A DNA stretch of 10,630 nucleotides, from positions 1 to 10,630 of the forward strand of contig CAYWHY010000048.1 of assembly GCA_964458255.1 (NCBI GenBank), in the 5' to 3' direction. The notes under the pieces are model-generated. The model did no database searches, had not been told where the DNA came from, and was given only the letters and a program-made list of their open reading frames with translations. Positions 1 to 7,432 of this stretch are shown in pieces (position 1 is the stretch's first letter; each line of letters opens with the position of its first letter). The position numbers and the translations under genes were made by a program. The DNA is from Suilimivivens sp964458255 (GTDB taxonomy: Bacteria; Bacillota; Clostridia; Lachnospirales; Lachnospiraceae).

Positions 1-50
1 GTTTAGAACCTAATACATTTAACAGTTTCGGTAATTTTTAAAAATTTTAT

Positions 51-79
51 ATTTCAAAATAAGAATGTCATGTTATAAT
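51..79 (+). promoter_or_regulatory. Possible extended -10 promoter for the gtrA-like gene
   Basis: TATAAT at 74-79 is preceded by TG at 71-72, giving a perfect extended -10 element. The best -35 at 17-base spacing, ATTTCA at 51-56, matches the consensus at only three of six positions. The element overlaps the left arm and loop of the terminator at 61-105, so any transcript starting here would initiate inside the terminator and would not form the full hairpin. It is the best promoter candidate in the 163 bases before the first gene, but AT-rich DNA yields such matches by chance. Confidence 0.3.
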
Positions 80-105
80 AGCCTATGCATGGCATTCTTT
101 TTTTT
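61..105 (+). terminator. Rho-independent terminator of an upstream gene
   Basis: Bases 61-72 (AAGAATGTCATG) pair with 88-99 (CATGGCATTCTT) over 12 positions, with a single G-U wobble and a 15-base loop. The right arm runs straight into an uninterrupted T tract ending at 105. This is the classic intrinsic terminator layout for the + strand and most likely ends a gene lying left of the window. The opposite strand has only a poor T tract after the same hairpin, so bidirectional use is less likely. The loop also contains a perfect extended -10 sequence, listed separately. Confidence 0.85.
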
Positions 106-150
106 ATTTTATGATAAAAAATTATGAGCAGACATATTTGTTGAGTAAAA

Positions 151-157
151 GGAAGGG
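151..157 (+). promoter_or_regulatory. Ribosome binding site deciding the gtrA-like start
   Basis: GGAAGGG ends 6 bases before a TTG codon at 164 and 15 bases before the in-frame ATG at 173. The spacing favours TTG, while codon preference favours ATG. The difference is three N-terminal residues and does not alter the first membrane helix. Confidence 0.5.
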
Positions 158-163
158 ACAGGT

Positions 164-598
164 TTGGTTTTTATGAAAAAATTAATGGAACAGATAGTAA
201 AATTCGGAGCGGTCGGCTTATTCTGTTTTTTTATTGATTACGGATTAACAGTCGGACTGGCTAATTATTTCGATGTTTATTACATGGTTTCTAAGTTTAT
301 CGGATTTGTTATATCAGCAGTTGTGAATTATATTTTAAGTATAAAGTTTGTATTCACACAGAAAAAAAAGATGAATAAAGGCAAAGAATTTACCGTATTT
401 ATTATTCTTTCTGCAATTGGACTGCTCCTTAATGAAATAATTCTTTTTATATGTATTGATATCATTCATGCAAACAGTATCACGTTACAAAGCTATATCT
501 CACAAGAAACGATGTTATCGTTAAGTGCACTTTTAGCAACAGGTGTTGTAATGGTATATAATTTTATTTCCAGAAAGCTGTTCTTAGAACGAAAATAA
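164..598 (+). CDS. GtrA family four-helix membrane protein
   Basis: This 144-residue protein has the size and layout of the GtrA family (PF04138). Four hydrophobic segments lie at about residues 10-30, 40-62, 74-97 and 117-138, with short polar loops and a basic C-terminal tail. The start of helix 1 (KFGAVGLFCFFIDYG) and the VNYILSIKFVF stretch in helix 2 are typical of the family. Known members act in surface polysaccharide or teichoic acid glycosylation, where they are thought to flip lipid-linked sugars across the cytoplasmic membrane. No glycosyltransferase is visible nearby, so its substrate cannot be inferred. The start is ambiguous: GGAAGGG at 151-157 is ideally spaced (6 bases) for the TTG at 164, while an in-frame ATG at 173 would be 15 bases away. 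An A8 run lies at 362-369. The next gene follows after 10 bases. Confidence 0.85.
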   Translation: MVFMKKLMEQIVKFGAVGLFCFFIDYGLTVGLANYFDVYYMVSKFIGFVISAVVNYILSIKFVFTQKKKMNKGKEFTVFIILSAIGLLLNEIILFICIDIIHANSITLQSYISQETMLSLSALLATGVVMVYNFISRKLFLERK

Positions 599-608
599 AT
601 ATAGATTT

Positions 609-1364
609 ATGGATGAGAAGCGTTTTGAAAAAATAAAAGAAAAGTTCATAAATTCTGCGAGAGCACGTTATGGTATCGGTACCTTACAGGAAAAGACAGT
701 GCATGGTATATTGAAGGATTATTATGCACCTGATAAGGATATGCAGGAAATTCCTATAAACGGATATGTGGCAGATATTTTCACAGGAGAAGAAATCATT
801 GAAATTCAAACAGCAAACTTTAACAAATTAAGAAGTAAGCTGGATTGTTTTCTGCCTGAATATCCGGTAACGATTGTGTATCCCGTCCCGCACATGAAAT
901 GGCTTTCATGGATAGATGCGGAAACCGGTGAATGTTCGCCTTTGCGAAAAAGTCCGGTGGAAGGAAATGTGTACAGGGCGTTTTATGAGCTTTATAAAAT
1001 TAAACAATATTTGAATAACCCTAATTTACGTCTTTGTATTGTCCTTCTTGATGTAGAAGAGTACAGGCTTTTAAATGGATGGAGCCGGGATAAAAAGAAA
1101 GGTTCCTGTCGTTTTGACAGAATTCCTGTTGCTATGGTAGATGAAATCCATTTTGAACGCGTTGAAGATTATATGCAGTTAATTCCATATGAAATGATTG
1201 AGCCTTTTACGGCGGATGAATTTGCAAAGTCGGTAAAAATCAGAAAAAAGGAGGCACAGACAGTTCTGCATATTTTAAATTATCTGAATATCGTAGAACG
1301 GTGCGGAAAGAAGGGGCGTGCCTATATTTATCAAGTGAAAGAGGATAGTTATGGAACAAAGTAG
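609..1364 (+). CDS. Predicted PD-(D/E)XK nuclease-like protein with C-terminal winged helix
   Basis: I do not recognise a named gene for this 251-residue soluble protein. The N-terminal half has the pattern of a restriction-endonuclease-like core: Glu28 in a helix (LQEKTVHGIL), Asp56 at a strand end (YVADI), then Glu65-x-Gln67 in the next strand (IIEIQT), followed by a basic helix (NFNKLRSKL) and a hydrophobic strand (PVTIVYPV). The D...ExQ variant with 'ADI' and 'IEIQ' resembles CoiA-type and related PD-(D/E)XK nucleases. Residues about 198-245 (FTADEFAKSVKI, then AQTVLHILNYLNIVERCGKKGRA, ending YIYQV) look like a winged helix-turn-helix. The inferred role is a DNA- or nucleic-acid-binding nuclease; catalysis is unproven. 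No clear Shine-Dalgarno precedes the ATG at 609, which suggests coupling to the gene 10 bases upstream. Its 3' end overlaps miaB by 14 bases. The coding region itself is certain; the function is a prediction. Confidence 0.8.
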   Translation: MDEKRFEKIKEKFINSARARYGIGTLQEKTVHGILKDYYAPDKDMQEIPINGYVADIFTGEEIIEIQTANFNKLRSKLDCFLPEYPVTIVYPVPHMKWLSWIDAETGECSPLRKSPVEGNVYRAFYELYKIKQYLNNPNLRLCIVLLDVEEYRLLNGWSRDKKKGSCRFDRIPVAMVDEIHFERVEDYMQLIPYEMIEPFTADEFAKSVKIRKKEAQTVLHILNYLNIVERCGKKGRAYIYQVKEDSYGTK

Positions 1365-2787
1365 CAGACAGATTACAGAAAAAATAAACGGTCCGGAGGA
1401 AACTGAGCGTCAGTTCCTCTTTATAGAAAAAGCCAAAGTATATGTACAGTCGCTGGGAACAGAATTAGGACATAAGCCTACCTGCTGTGTGACAACATTC
1501 GGCTGTCAGATGAATGCCAGAGATTCCGAAAAACTGGTCGGTATTTTGGAACTGGCAGGATACGATGTTATAGAAGATGAAGATGCGGATTTTGTCATCT
1601 ATAATACCTGTACGGTAAGAGATAATGCCAATCAGCGTGTTTACGGGAGATTAGGTCATTTAAACAGTCTGAAAAAGAAGAATCCTCACAAGAAGATTGC
1701 TCTTTGCGGCTGTATGATGCAGGAGCCTTCCGTAATAGAAAAAATAAAGAAAAGCTATCGTTTTGTGGATTTAATTTTCGGCACTCATAATATTTATAAA
1801 TTTGCGGAACTTTTGGTTGCCATGTTTGAAAACGAGAATATGGTAATTGATATATGGGAGGATGCAGACCGGATTGTAGAGGATTTGCCGGTTGAAAGAA
1901 AGTATCCTTTTAAATCGGGTATCAATATTATGTTTGGCTGCAATAATTTTTGTAGTTATTGTATTGTTCCCTATGTAAGAGGACGCGAGAGAAGCCGTAA
2001 TCCCAAAGATATTATCAGAGAAATCGAAAATCTGGTGGCAGACGGTGTAGTCGAAGTTATGCTTCTTGGGCAAAATGTAAACTCATATGGAAAGAACCTT
2101 GCAGAGCCGATTACTTTCGCACAACTCCTTAAAGAAATTGAAAAGATAAAAGGGCTTGAGCGTATTCGCTTTATGACCTCCCATCCGAAGGATTTGTCAG
2201 ACGAACTGATTCAGGTGATGAAGGAATCAAAGAAGATTTGCCGTCATTTGCATTTGCCGCTGCAGGCAGGTTCAACCCGTATCCTAAAAGAAATGAACCG
2301 CAGATACACTAAGGAACAGTATCTTAATCTTGCACTTAAAATCAGAAGAGAGATACCTGATATTGCACTTACAACGGATATTATTGTAGGATTCCCCGGC
2401 GAAACATTAGCGGATGTTGAGGAAACCATTGACGTAATTAAGAAAGTGCAGTATGAAAATGCTTTTACTTTTATTTATTCCAAGCGTACAGGAACACCTG
2501 CTGCCGCAATGGAACAGGTTCCGGAGAAAGTGGTAAAGGAAGGCTTTGACAAAGTACTAAAGACCGTGCAGGATACTGCAAGAGAGCGTATTGCACTCCT
2601 GCAGGGACAGACCCTTGATGCACTGGTAGAAGAAATAAATGAACAGGATACGACACTTCTTACAGGTCGGCTTTCTAATAATACCATTGTGCATTTTAAA
2701 GGCGGGAAAGAGCTGATTGGGAAAATAGTACCTGTTTATTTAAAGGAATGCTGTGGGTTTTATTACCTGGGTGAGATTGTTAATTAG
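1351..2787 (+). CDS. miaB: tRNA-2-methylthio-N6-dimethylallyladenosine synthase MiaB
   Basis: MiaB is a radical-SAM methylthiotransferase that converts i6A37 to ms2i6A37 in tRNAs reading UNN codons. The product of MiaA, encoded downstream, is its substrate. The 478-residue length fits the family. The N-terminal domain has the three auxiliary-cluster cysteines Cys52 (FGCQMN), Cys87 (YNTCTVRD) and Cys121 (CGCMMQ). The radical-SAM motif is Cys197-x3-Cys201-x2-Cys204, and the region after it (VPYVRGRERSR) is strongly MiaB-like. A TRAM RNA-binding domain occupies about residues 412-478 (GRLSNNTIVHF). The start has a good ribosome binding site (GAAAGAGG, 1337-1344, 6 bases before the ATG) inside the upstream gene, so translation is probably coupled. 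About 40 residues precede the first conserved motif, which is within the normal range for Firmicutes. The alternative, MtaB/RimO, is unlikely given these motifs. Confidence 0.97.
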   Translation: MEQSSRQITEKINGPEETERQFLFIEKAKVYVQSLGTELGHKPTCCVTTFGCQMNARDSEKLVGILELAGYDVIEDEDADFVIYNTCTVRDNANQRVYGRLGHLNSLKKKNPHKKIALCGCMMQEPSVIEKIKKSYRFVDLIFGTHNIYKFAELLVAMFENENMVIDIWEDADRIVEDLPVERKYPFKSGINIMFGCNNFCSYCIVPYVRGRERSRNPKDIIREIENLVADGVVEVMLLGQNVNSYGKNLAEPITFAQLLKEIEKIKGLERIRFMTSHPKDLSDELIQVMKESKKICRHLHLPLQAGSTRILKEMNRRYTKEQYLNLALKIRREIPDIALTTDIIVGFPGETLADVEETIDVIKKVQYENAFTFIYSKRTGTPAAAMEQVPEKVVKEGFDKVLKTVQDTARERIALLQGQTLDALVEEINEQDTTLLTGRLSNNTIVHFKGGKELIGKIVPVYLKECCGFYYLGEIVN

Positions 2788-2792
2788 CAGGG

Positions 2793-2836
2793 TGTAACGT
2801 GTAGGAAAATATAATTAATATACGGACGGTGAAAAG
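2793..2836 (+). promoter_or_regulatory. miaB-mutS gap with a possible weak -10
   Basis: The 49-base miaB-mutS gap is the longest within the main gene cluster. It holds TATAAT at 2810-2815 without a recognisable -35 at proper spacing, then GGTGA at 2828-2832 as a modest ribosome binding site 4 bases before the mutS ATG. No terminator hairpin is visible, so read-through from miaB into mutS is expected. An internal promoter here is only a possibility. Confidence 0.2.
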
Positions 2837-5482
2837 ATGGCAGAATTAACACCAATGATGCAACAATATCTGGAGACAAAGAAAGAATACGCAGATTGTA
2901 TTCTTTTTTACAGACTGGGCGATTTTTACGAGATGTTTTTTGAAGATGCTTTGACAGCATCTAAAGAATTGGAGATTACACTTACCGGCAAGAGTTGCGG
3001 TTTGGAAGAACGTGCACCGATGTGCGGAGTTCCCTATCATGCCGTTGAGGGATATTTGAATAAGCTTGTTTCCAAAGGGTATAAGGTTGCTATCTGTGAG
3101 CAGGTGGAAGACCCTAAATCAGCCAAAGGAATTGTAAAAAGAGAAGTTGTAAGAATTGTAACACCGGGCACCAATTTAAATGTACAGGCTATGGATTCCG
3201 GTAAAAATAATTATTTAATGAGCATCGCTTATTTTGAAGGGAAAACAGGAATTTCCATAGCAGATGTAACGACAGGTGATTATTATCTGACAGAGGTCTC
3301 GGATGACAAAAAACTATTGGATGAAGTGAATAAATATCATCCCAGTGAAATTGTTTGCAATGATGCTCTGTTAGTTAGTGGCATTGATTTAGATGATTTA
3401 AAGAGCAGGCTTGAAATCACAGTTTATTCTTTGGAACCGCATTTTTTTGATGAAGACAGATGCCGGAAATGTTTGTCAAAACATTTTCATGTGAACACCT
3501 TACATGGAATGGGGGTAGAAGATTTTCCGGCAGGGTTGATTGCGGCAGGTGCATTGCTGCAATATCTGTATGATACCCAGAAAAATCCACTGACACATTT
3601 CACTCATTTATATCCGTATCTGACAAGCAAATATATGCTTTTAGACAGCTCAACCAGAAGAAATTTAGAACTTACGGAAACACTTCGTGAAAAGCAAAAG
3701 AGAGGTTCTCTTCTTTGGGTGTTGGATAAGACAAAGACCGCAATGGGTGCAAGGACCTTACGTCAATATGTCGAACAACCTCTGGTTGATAAGGAACAGA
3801 TAGAAAAAAGACTTGATGCAGTTTCTGCATTAAGCAAAAAGCCTATGGTTCGTGATGAATTAAGAGAATACCTAAATGCCATTTATGACTTGGAAAGACT
3901 TCTCGGAAAGGTCAGCTACAAGACTGCCAACCCGCGAGATTTGATTGCGTTTCGCAACTCATTAAAAATGCTTCCCTATATAAAAACATTATTAAATGAT
4001 TTTGATGAGGAAATATTAAACGAAATTAACAGGCAGATGGATGACTTACAGGATCTTTTTGTGTTGATTGACAGTTCTGTTATAGAGGAGCCGCCCATTG
4101 CCGTTAAAGAAGGCGGAATTATCAGGGAAGGCTTTGATGAAACCATTGATTCTCTTCGTAGCGCCAAAACAGAAGGCAGGAACTGGCTGGCACAATTAGA
4201 AGAAGAAGACCGGATAAGAACCGGAATTAAGAATTTGAAAATCAAATATAACAAAGTCTTTGGTTATTATTTTGAAGTAACAAATTCATATCAGAATTTA
4301 GTTCCCGAGGATTATATACGTAAGCAGACACTTGCTAATGCAGAAAGGTATACCAATGTACGTTTGAAAGAACTTGAAGATTCTATTTTGAATGCTGAGG
4401 ATAAGCTTTTCACATTAGAATACGATATGTTTTGTCGTATCAGGGATTCTGTTGCCGGTGAAATCGAAAGGATTCAGCAGACAGCAAAGGCAATTGCGAA
4501 GCTTGACGTATTTGCCTCCTTTTCCGTAGTAGCGGAACGAAATCACTTTGTGCGACCCACCATGAACGAAAAAGGTATAATTGATATTAAAGCCGGCAGA
4601 CATCCTGTTGTTGAACAAATGATTGACAGTGATATGTTTATTTCCAATGATACTTACCTTGATAATCAGAAGGATTGTGTATCCATTATTACCGGGCCTA
4701 ATATGGCAGGTAAATCTACCTACATGAGACAGGTCGCTTTGATTGTACTTATGGCACAGATTGGTTGCTTTGTGCCTGCAGATAGTGCTAACGTCAGCAT
4801 TGTAGACCGTATTTTTACCAGAGTCGGTGCTTCTGATGATTTGGCAAGCGGACAAAGTACCTTTATGGTGGAAATGAATGAAGTGGCTAATATTTTGAGG
4901 AATGCAACGTCAAGCAGTTTATTGGTGCTTGATGAAATCGGAAGGGGAACCTCTACCTTTGACGGTCTAAGCATTGCATGGGCGGTTATTGAGCACATCA
5001 GCAACAAAAAACTGCTTGGTGCAAAGACGCTCTTCGCAACACACTATCACGAATTGACAGAATTAGAAGGTAAAATGAATAATGTCAATAATTACTGTAT
5101 TGCGGTAAAAGAAAAGGGGGATGATATTGTATTCCTTCGCAAAATAGTAAAAGGCGGTGCCGACAAAAGTTATGGTATTCAGGTTGCGAAGCTTGCCGGT
5201 GTTCCTGATATGGTAATTGACAGAGCAAAAGAAATAGTACAGCAGTTAAGCGATAATGATATTCTCGAAAAGGTACAGAGTATTGCCATCGACCAACGAG
5301 AAAGTAAAAAGAAAGCTGTCAAATATGATGAAATGGATTTAAGCCAGATATCATTATTTGACACTGTAAAAGATGAGGATATTATTACGGAATTGCAAGA
5401 AATTGATATATCCAATCTGACACCGTTAGATGCACTGAACACGCTATACAGACTTCAGAATAAATTGAAGAATCGTTGGTAA
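2837..5482 (+). CDS. mutS: DNA mismatch repair protein MutS
   Basis: MutS is the cytoplasmic ATPase that recognises mismatches and small loops in newly replicated DNA and recruits MutL. At 881 residues it has the full MutS1 length. The mismatch-binding Phe-x-Glu motif is Phe30-Tyr31-Glu32 (LGDFYEMF). Connector, core/lever and clamp domains fill the middle, including the conserved NLKIKYNKVFGYYFEVT region. The ATPase domain shows Walker A GPNMAGKS (620-627), Walker B with Asp699-Glu700 (LVLDEIGRGTSTFDG) and FATHYHEL with His736 and His738. The presence of the F-x-E motif separates it from MutS2. Near the C-terminus, Gln837-Phe841 reads QISLF, which fits a beta-clamp-binding pentapeptide and matches the position where Bacillus MutS carries its clamp motif. 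The gene is intact. mutL follows after 29 bases. Confidence 0.98.
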   Translation: MAELTPMMQQYLETKKEYADCILFYRLGDFYEMFFEDALTASKELEITLTGKSCGLEERAPMCGVPYHAVEGYLNKLVSKGYKVAICEQVEDPKSAKGIVKREVVRIVTPGTNLNVQAMDSGKNNYLMSIAYFEGKTGISIADVTTGDYYLTEVSDDKKLLDEVNKYHPSEIVCNDALLVSGIDLDDLKSRLEITVYSLEPHFFDEDRCRKCLSKHFHVNTLHGMGVEDFPAGLIAAGALLQYLYDTQKNPLTHFTHLYPYLTSKYMLLDSSTRRNLELTETLREKQKRGSLLWVLDKTKTAMGARTLRQYVEQPLVDKEQIEKRLDAVSALSKKPMVRDELREYLNAIYDLERLLGKVSYKTANPRDLIAFRNSLKMLPYIKTLLNDFDEEILNEINRQMDDLQDLFVLIDSSVIEEPPIAVKEGGIIREGFDETIDSLRSAKTEGRNWLAQLEEEDRIRTGIKNLKIKYNKVFGYYFEVTNSYQNLVPEDYIRKQTLANAERYTNVRLKELEDSILNAEDKLFTLEYDMFCRIRDSVAGEIERIQQTAKAIAKLDVFASFSVVAERNHFVRPTMNEKGIIDIKAGRHPVVEQMIDSDMFISNDTYLDNQKDCVSIITGPNMAGKSTYMRQVALIVLMAQIGCFVPADSANVSIVDRIFTRVGASDDLASGQSTFMVEMNEVANILRNATSSSLLVLDEIGRGTSTFDGLSIAWAVIEHISNKKLLGAKTLFATHYHELTELEGKMNNVNNYCIAVKEKGDDIVFLRKIVKGGADKSYGIQVAKLAGVPDMVIDRAKEIVQQLSDNDILEKVQSIAIDQRESKKKAVKYDEMDLSQISLFDTVKDEDIITELQEIDISNLTPLDALNTLYRLQNKLKNRW

Positions 5483-5499
5483 AGTGCTCAAAGAAAAAG

Positions 5500-5505
5500 A
5501 AAGGA
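5500..5505 (+). promoter_or_regulatory. mutL ribosome binding site, fixes the start at 5512
   Basis: AAAGGA lies 6 bases before the ATG at 5512. The reading frame stays open upstream to a TTG at 5476 that overlaps the mutS stop, but that would add only a lysine-rich 12-residue stretch absent from the MutL family. From 5512 the protein begins MPAINLL, as MutL proteins do. Confidence 0.8.
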
Positions 5506-5511
5506 AAAAAC

Positions 5512-7422
5512 ATGCCAGCAATTAATCTTTTAAGTCAGAGTACAATTGATCAGATTGCAGCCGGAGAAGTGGTAGAAAGACCTGCCAGTGTTGTGAAAGA
5601 ACTTTTAGAGAATTCCATTGATGCCGGTGCGAATGCTGTAACCGTAGAATTGAAGGAAGGCGGGTGCTTGCTTATTCGTGTTACGGATAATGGCTGCGGT
5701 ATTGAGAAGGAGCAGGTAAAAAAAGCTTTTCTTCGACATGCTACAAGCAAAATTAAGTCTATTGAAGATTTGTCATATGTAGAAAGTCTTGGGTTTAGAG
5801 GAGAGGCACTTTCAAGCATTGCAGCAGTGGCGCAGGTAGAAGTGATTACCAAACCACAGGATGCTTTAACCGGTGTGAAATATGCGATAGCCGGCGGTGT
5901 GGAAGAGTCGTTTGAGGAAATTGGTGCGCCTTCCGGAACAACATTTCTGATACATAATCTGTTTTACAATACCCCTGCCAGAAGAAAATTTTTAAAGCAG
6001 CCACAGACGGAAGGGGGATATGTGTCAGATCTGATGGAACATATCGCACTTTCCAGACCGGATATTTCCGTTAAATTTGTAAATAACGGACAGGTCAGAT
6101 TTCATACTTCGGGAAACGGGGACTTAAAAGAAGTAATTTATCGCATTTATGGAAAGGAAATGGCAGATGCGGTAATTCCTTTTGAAGCAGCAAATGATTT
6201 TTGCAAAGTGAAAGGGTATATTGGAAAACCTGAAATCAACCGTTCTAACCGTAATTTTGAGATATATTTTATGAATGGCAGATTTATCAAGGATGATTTG
6301 ATTTCAAAGTCTGTTGAAGAAGGCTATCGTCAATATGTTATGCAGCACAAATTCCCTTTTGTAGTGATTCATTTAGAGATGAATCCAAAGGAAATAGATG
6401 TGAATGTGCATCCATCCAAAATGCAGATTCGAATTCATAAAGGAAATGAACTGTATCAGTTTTTGTCTGAAGCGGTCAGAACAAGACTACATAAAATTGA
6501 AATGATTCCGCATGTATGTCTGGTTGAAGAGGAAAAGCAAGAGGAGGCACCAATAAAAACTCCGGAGCCTTTTGAAGTCAAAAGAATTGCCAATCTGCTA
6601 AACGAGGAAACAACCGTGTACGGAGCGGAAAAATCTGTTTACAGTGAGAAAAATGTTAAGCCTATAATACAGGATTCCCTGCAAAAAGTGGTGACAAGCA
6701 GGATTTTTGGTATGGAAGGCGATCATAACAGGCAACAGAATGAAGGAATTCCTGCAAATGTAATTAAGGCAGATCAACATATTTTGGTAGAGAAGCCTAA
6801 CCAGTTAAATCTTTTTGAGGAAAAAATTCTTGTAAAGGAAGCAAGAAATGAATATCGGATATTGGGACAGGTTTTTGACACCTATTGGTTAATTGCATTT
6901 AAAGAGAAACTTTTAATTGTAGACCAACATGCTGCACATGAAAAAGTAAAGTACGAACGTCTGCTGAAAGAATTGAAAGAGAAAACAGTTTCTTCCCAGA
7001 TGATGAATCCTCCCATGATTCTTTCTCTAACAGGAAAGGAAACAGAGTTAATCAAGGAATTCCTGCCTTATTTTGAAGATTTAGGATTTGAAATAGAAGA
7101 ATTTGGGAACGATTCTTATGCAGTACGCAGTATGCCGGTGGATTTATATGGTTGTAATGAAAAAGAATTCTTTACGGAGATTTTAGATGAACTTTCAGAA
7201 AATCCGATGAAAGGAACACCGGATGTCATTCTGGATAAGCTGGCATCCATGTCCTGTAAAGCAGCTGTAAAAGGTAATAACACTATGGATTTAAAAGAAA
7301 TGGAAACATTAATTGATGAGCTTCTTACCCTTGACAATCCTTACCATTGTCCTCACGGCAGACCTACCATGATTTCCATGAGTAAATATGAGATGGAAAA
7401 GAAGTTTAAAAGAATCGTGTAA
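5512..7422 (+). CDS. mutL: DNA mismatch repair endonuclease MutL
   Basis: MutL couples mismatch recognition by MutS to strand removal. The 636-residue protein has the GHL ATPase domain: Glu33-Asn34 (ELLENSIDAGA), DNGCGI at 59-64, HATSKI at 76-81 and GFRGEAL at 94-100. A variable linker spans roughly 335-445. The C-terminal dimerisation domain carries the metal-binding endonuclease motif DQHA-x2-E-x4-E (Asp471 to Glu482), a Cys582 motif (SCKAAVKGN) and CPHGRP at 613-618. It is therefore a nicking-type MutL, as in organisms lacking MutH, rather than the Escherichia coli type. The linker contains QLNLF at 431-435, a clamp-binding-like pentapeptide. The position where Bacillus MutL has its QEMIVP clamp motif reads QMMNPP here (from Gln496), a weaker match. 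miaA starts 10 bases after the stop. Confidence 0.97.
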   Translation: MPAINLLSQSTIDQIAAGEVVERPASVVKELLENSIDAGANAVTVELKEGGCLLIRVTDNGCGIEKEQVKKAFLRHATSKIKSIEDLSYVESLGFRGEALSSIAAVAQVEVITKPQDALTGVKYAIAGGVEESFEEIGAPSGTTFLIHNLFYNTPARRKFLKQPQTEGGYVSDLMEHIALSRPDISVKFVNNGQVRFHTSGNGDLKEVIYRIYGKEMADAVIPFEAANDFCKVKGYIGKPEINRSNRNFEIYFMNGRFIKDDLISKSVEEGYRQYVMQHKFPFVVIHLEMNPKEIDVNVHPSKMQIRIHKGNELYQFLSEAVRTRLHKIEMIPHVCLVEEEKQEEAPIKTPEPFEVKRIANLLNEETTVYGAEKSVYSEKNVKPIIQDSLQKVVTSRIFGMEGDHNRQQNEGIPANVIKADQHILVEKPNQLNLFEEKILVKEARNEYRILGQVFDTYWLIAFKEKLLIVDQHAAHEKVKYERLLKELKEKTVSSQMMNPPMILSLTGKETELIKEFLPYFEDLGFEIEEFGNDSYAVRSMPVDLYGCNEKEFFTEILDELSENPMKGTPDVILDKLASMSCKAAVKGNNTMDLKEMETLIDELLTLDNPYHCPHGRPTMISMSKYEMEKKFKRIV

Positions 7423-7426
7423 AGGA
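7422..7426 (+). promoter_or_regulatory. miaA ribosome binding site, fixes the start at 7433
   Basis: AAGGA overlaps the last base of the mutL stop and lies 6 bases before the ATG at 7433. The frame is open upstream to 7388, but that part overlaps the mutL C-terminus and adds residues not found in MiaA proteins. From 7433 the P-loop begins at residue 12, as expected. Confidence 0.8.
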
Positions 7427-7432
7427 TGGACT

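Noticed and set aside
362..369. A8 homopolymer in the GtrA-like gene as a phase-variation switch
   Set aside because: Short A runs encoding lysines are common in AT-rich genomes, the frame is intact, and nothing else indicates contingency switching.
4415..4855. 146-codon open frame on the minus strand inside mutS
   Set aside because: It is fully antisense to the conserved MutS core and ATPase region, has no recognisable protein pattern, and is explained by the codon bias of mutS.
5476..5511. Upstream TTG start extending MutL by 12 residues
   Set aside because: The added stretch is lysine-rich and not part of MutL. The ATG at 5512 has a well-placed AAAGGA and begins the canonical MPAINLL N-terminus.
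7388..7432. Upstream start extending MiaA by 15 residues into mutL
   Set aside because: The ATG at 7433 has an AAGGA 6 bases upstream and gives the family's usual distance to the P-loop.
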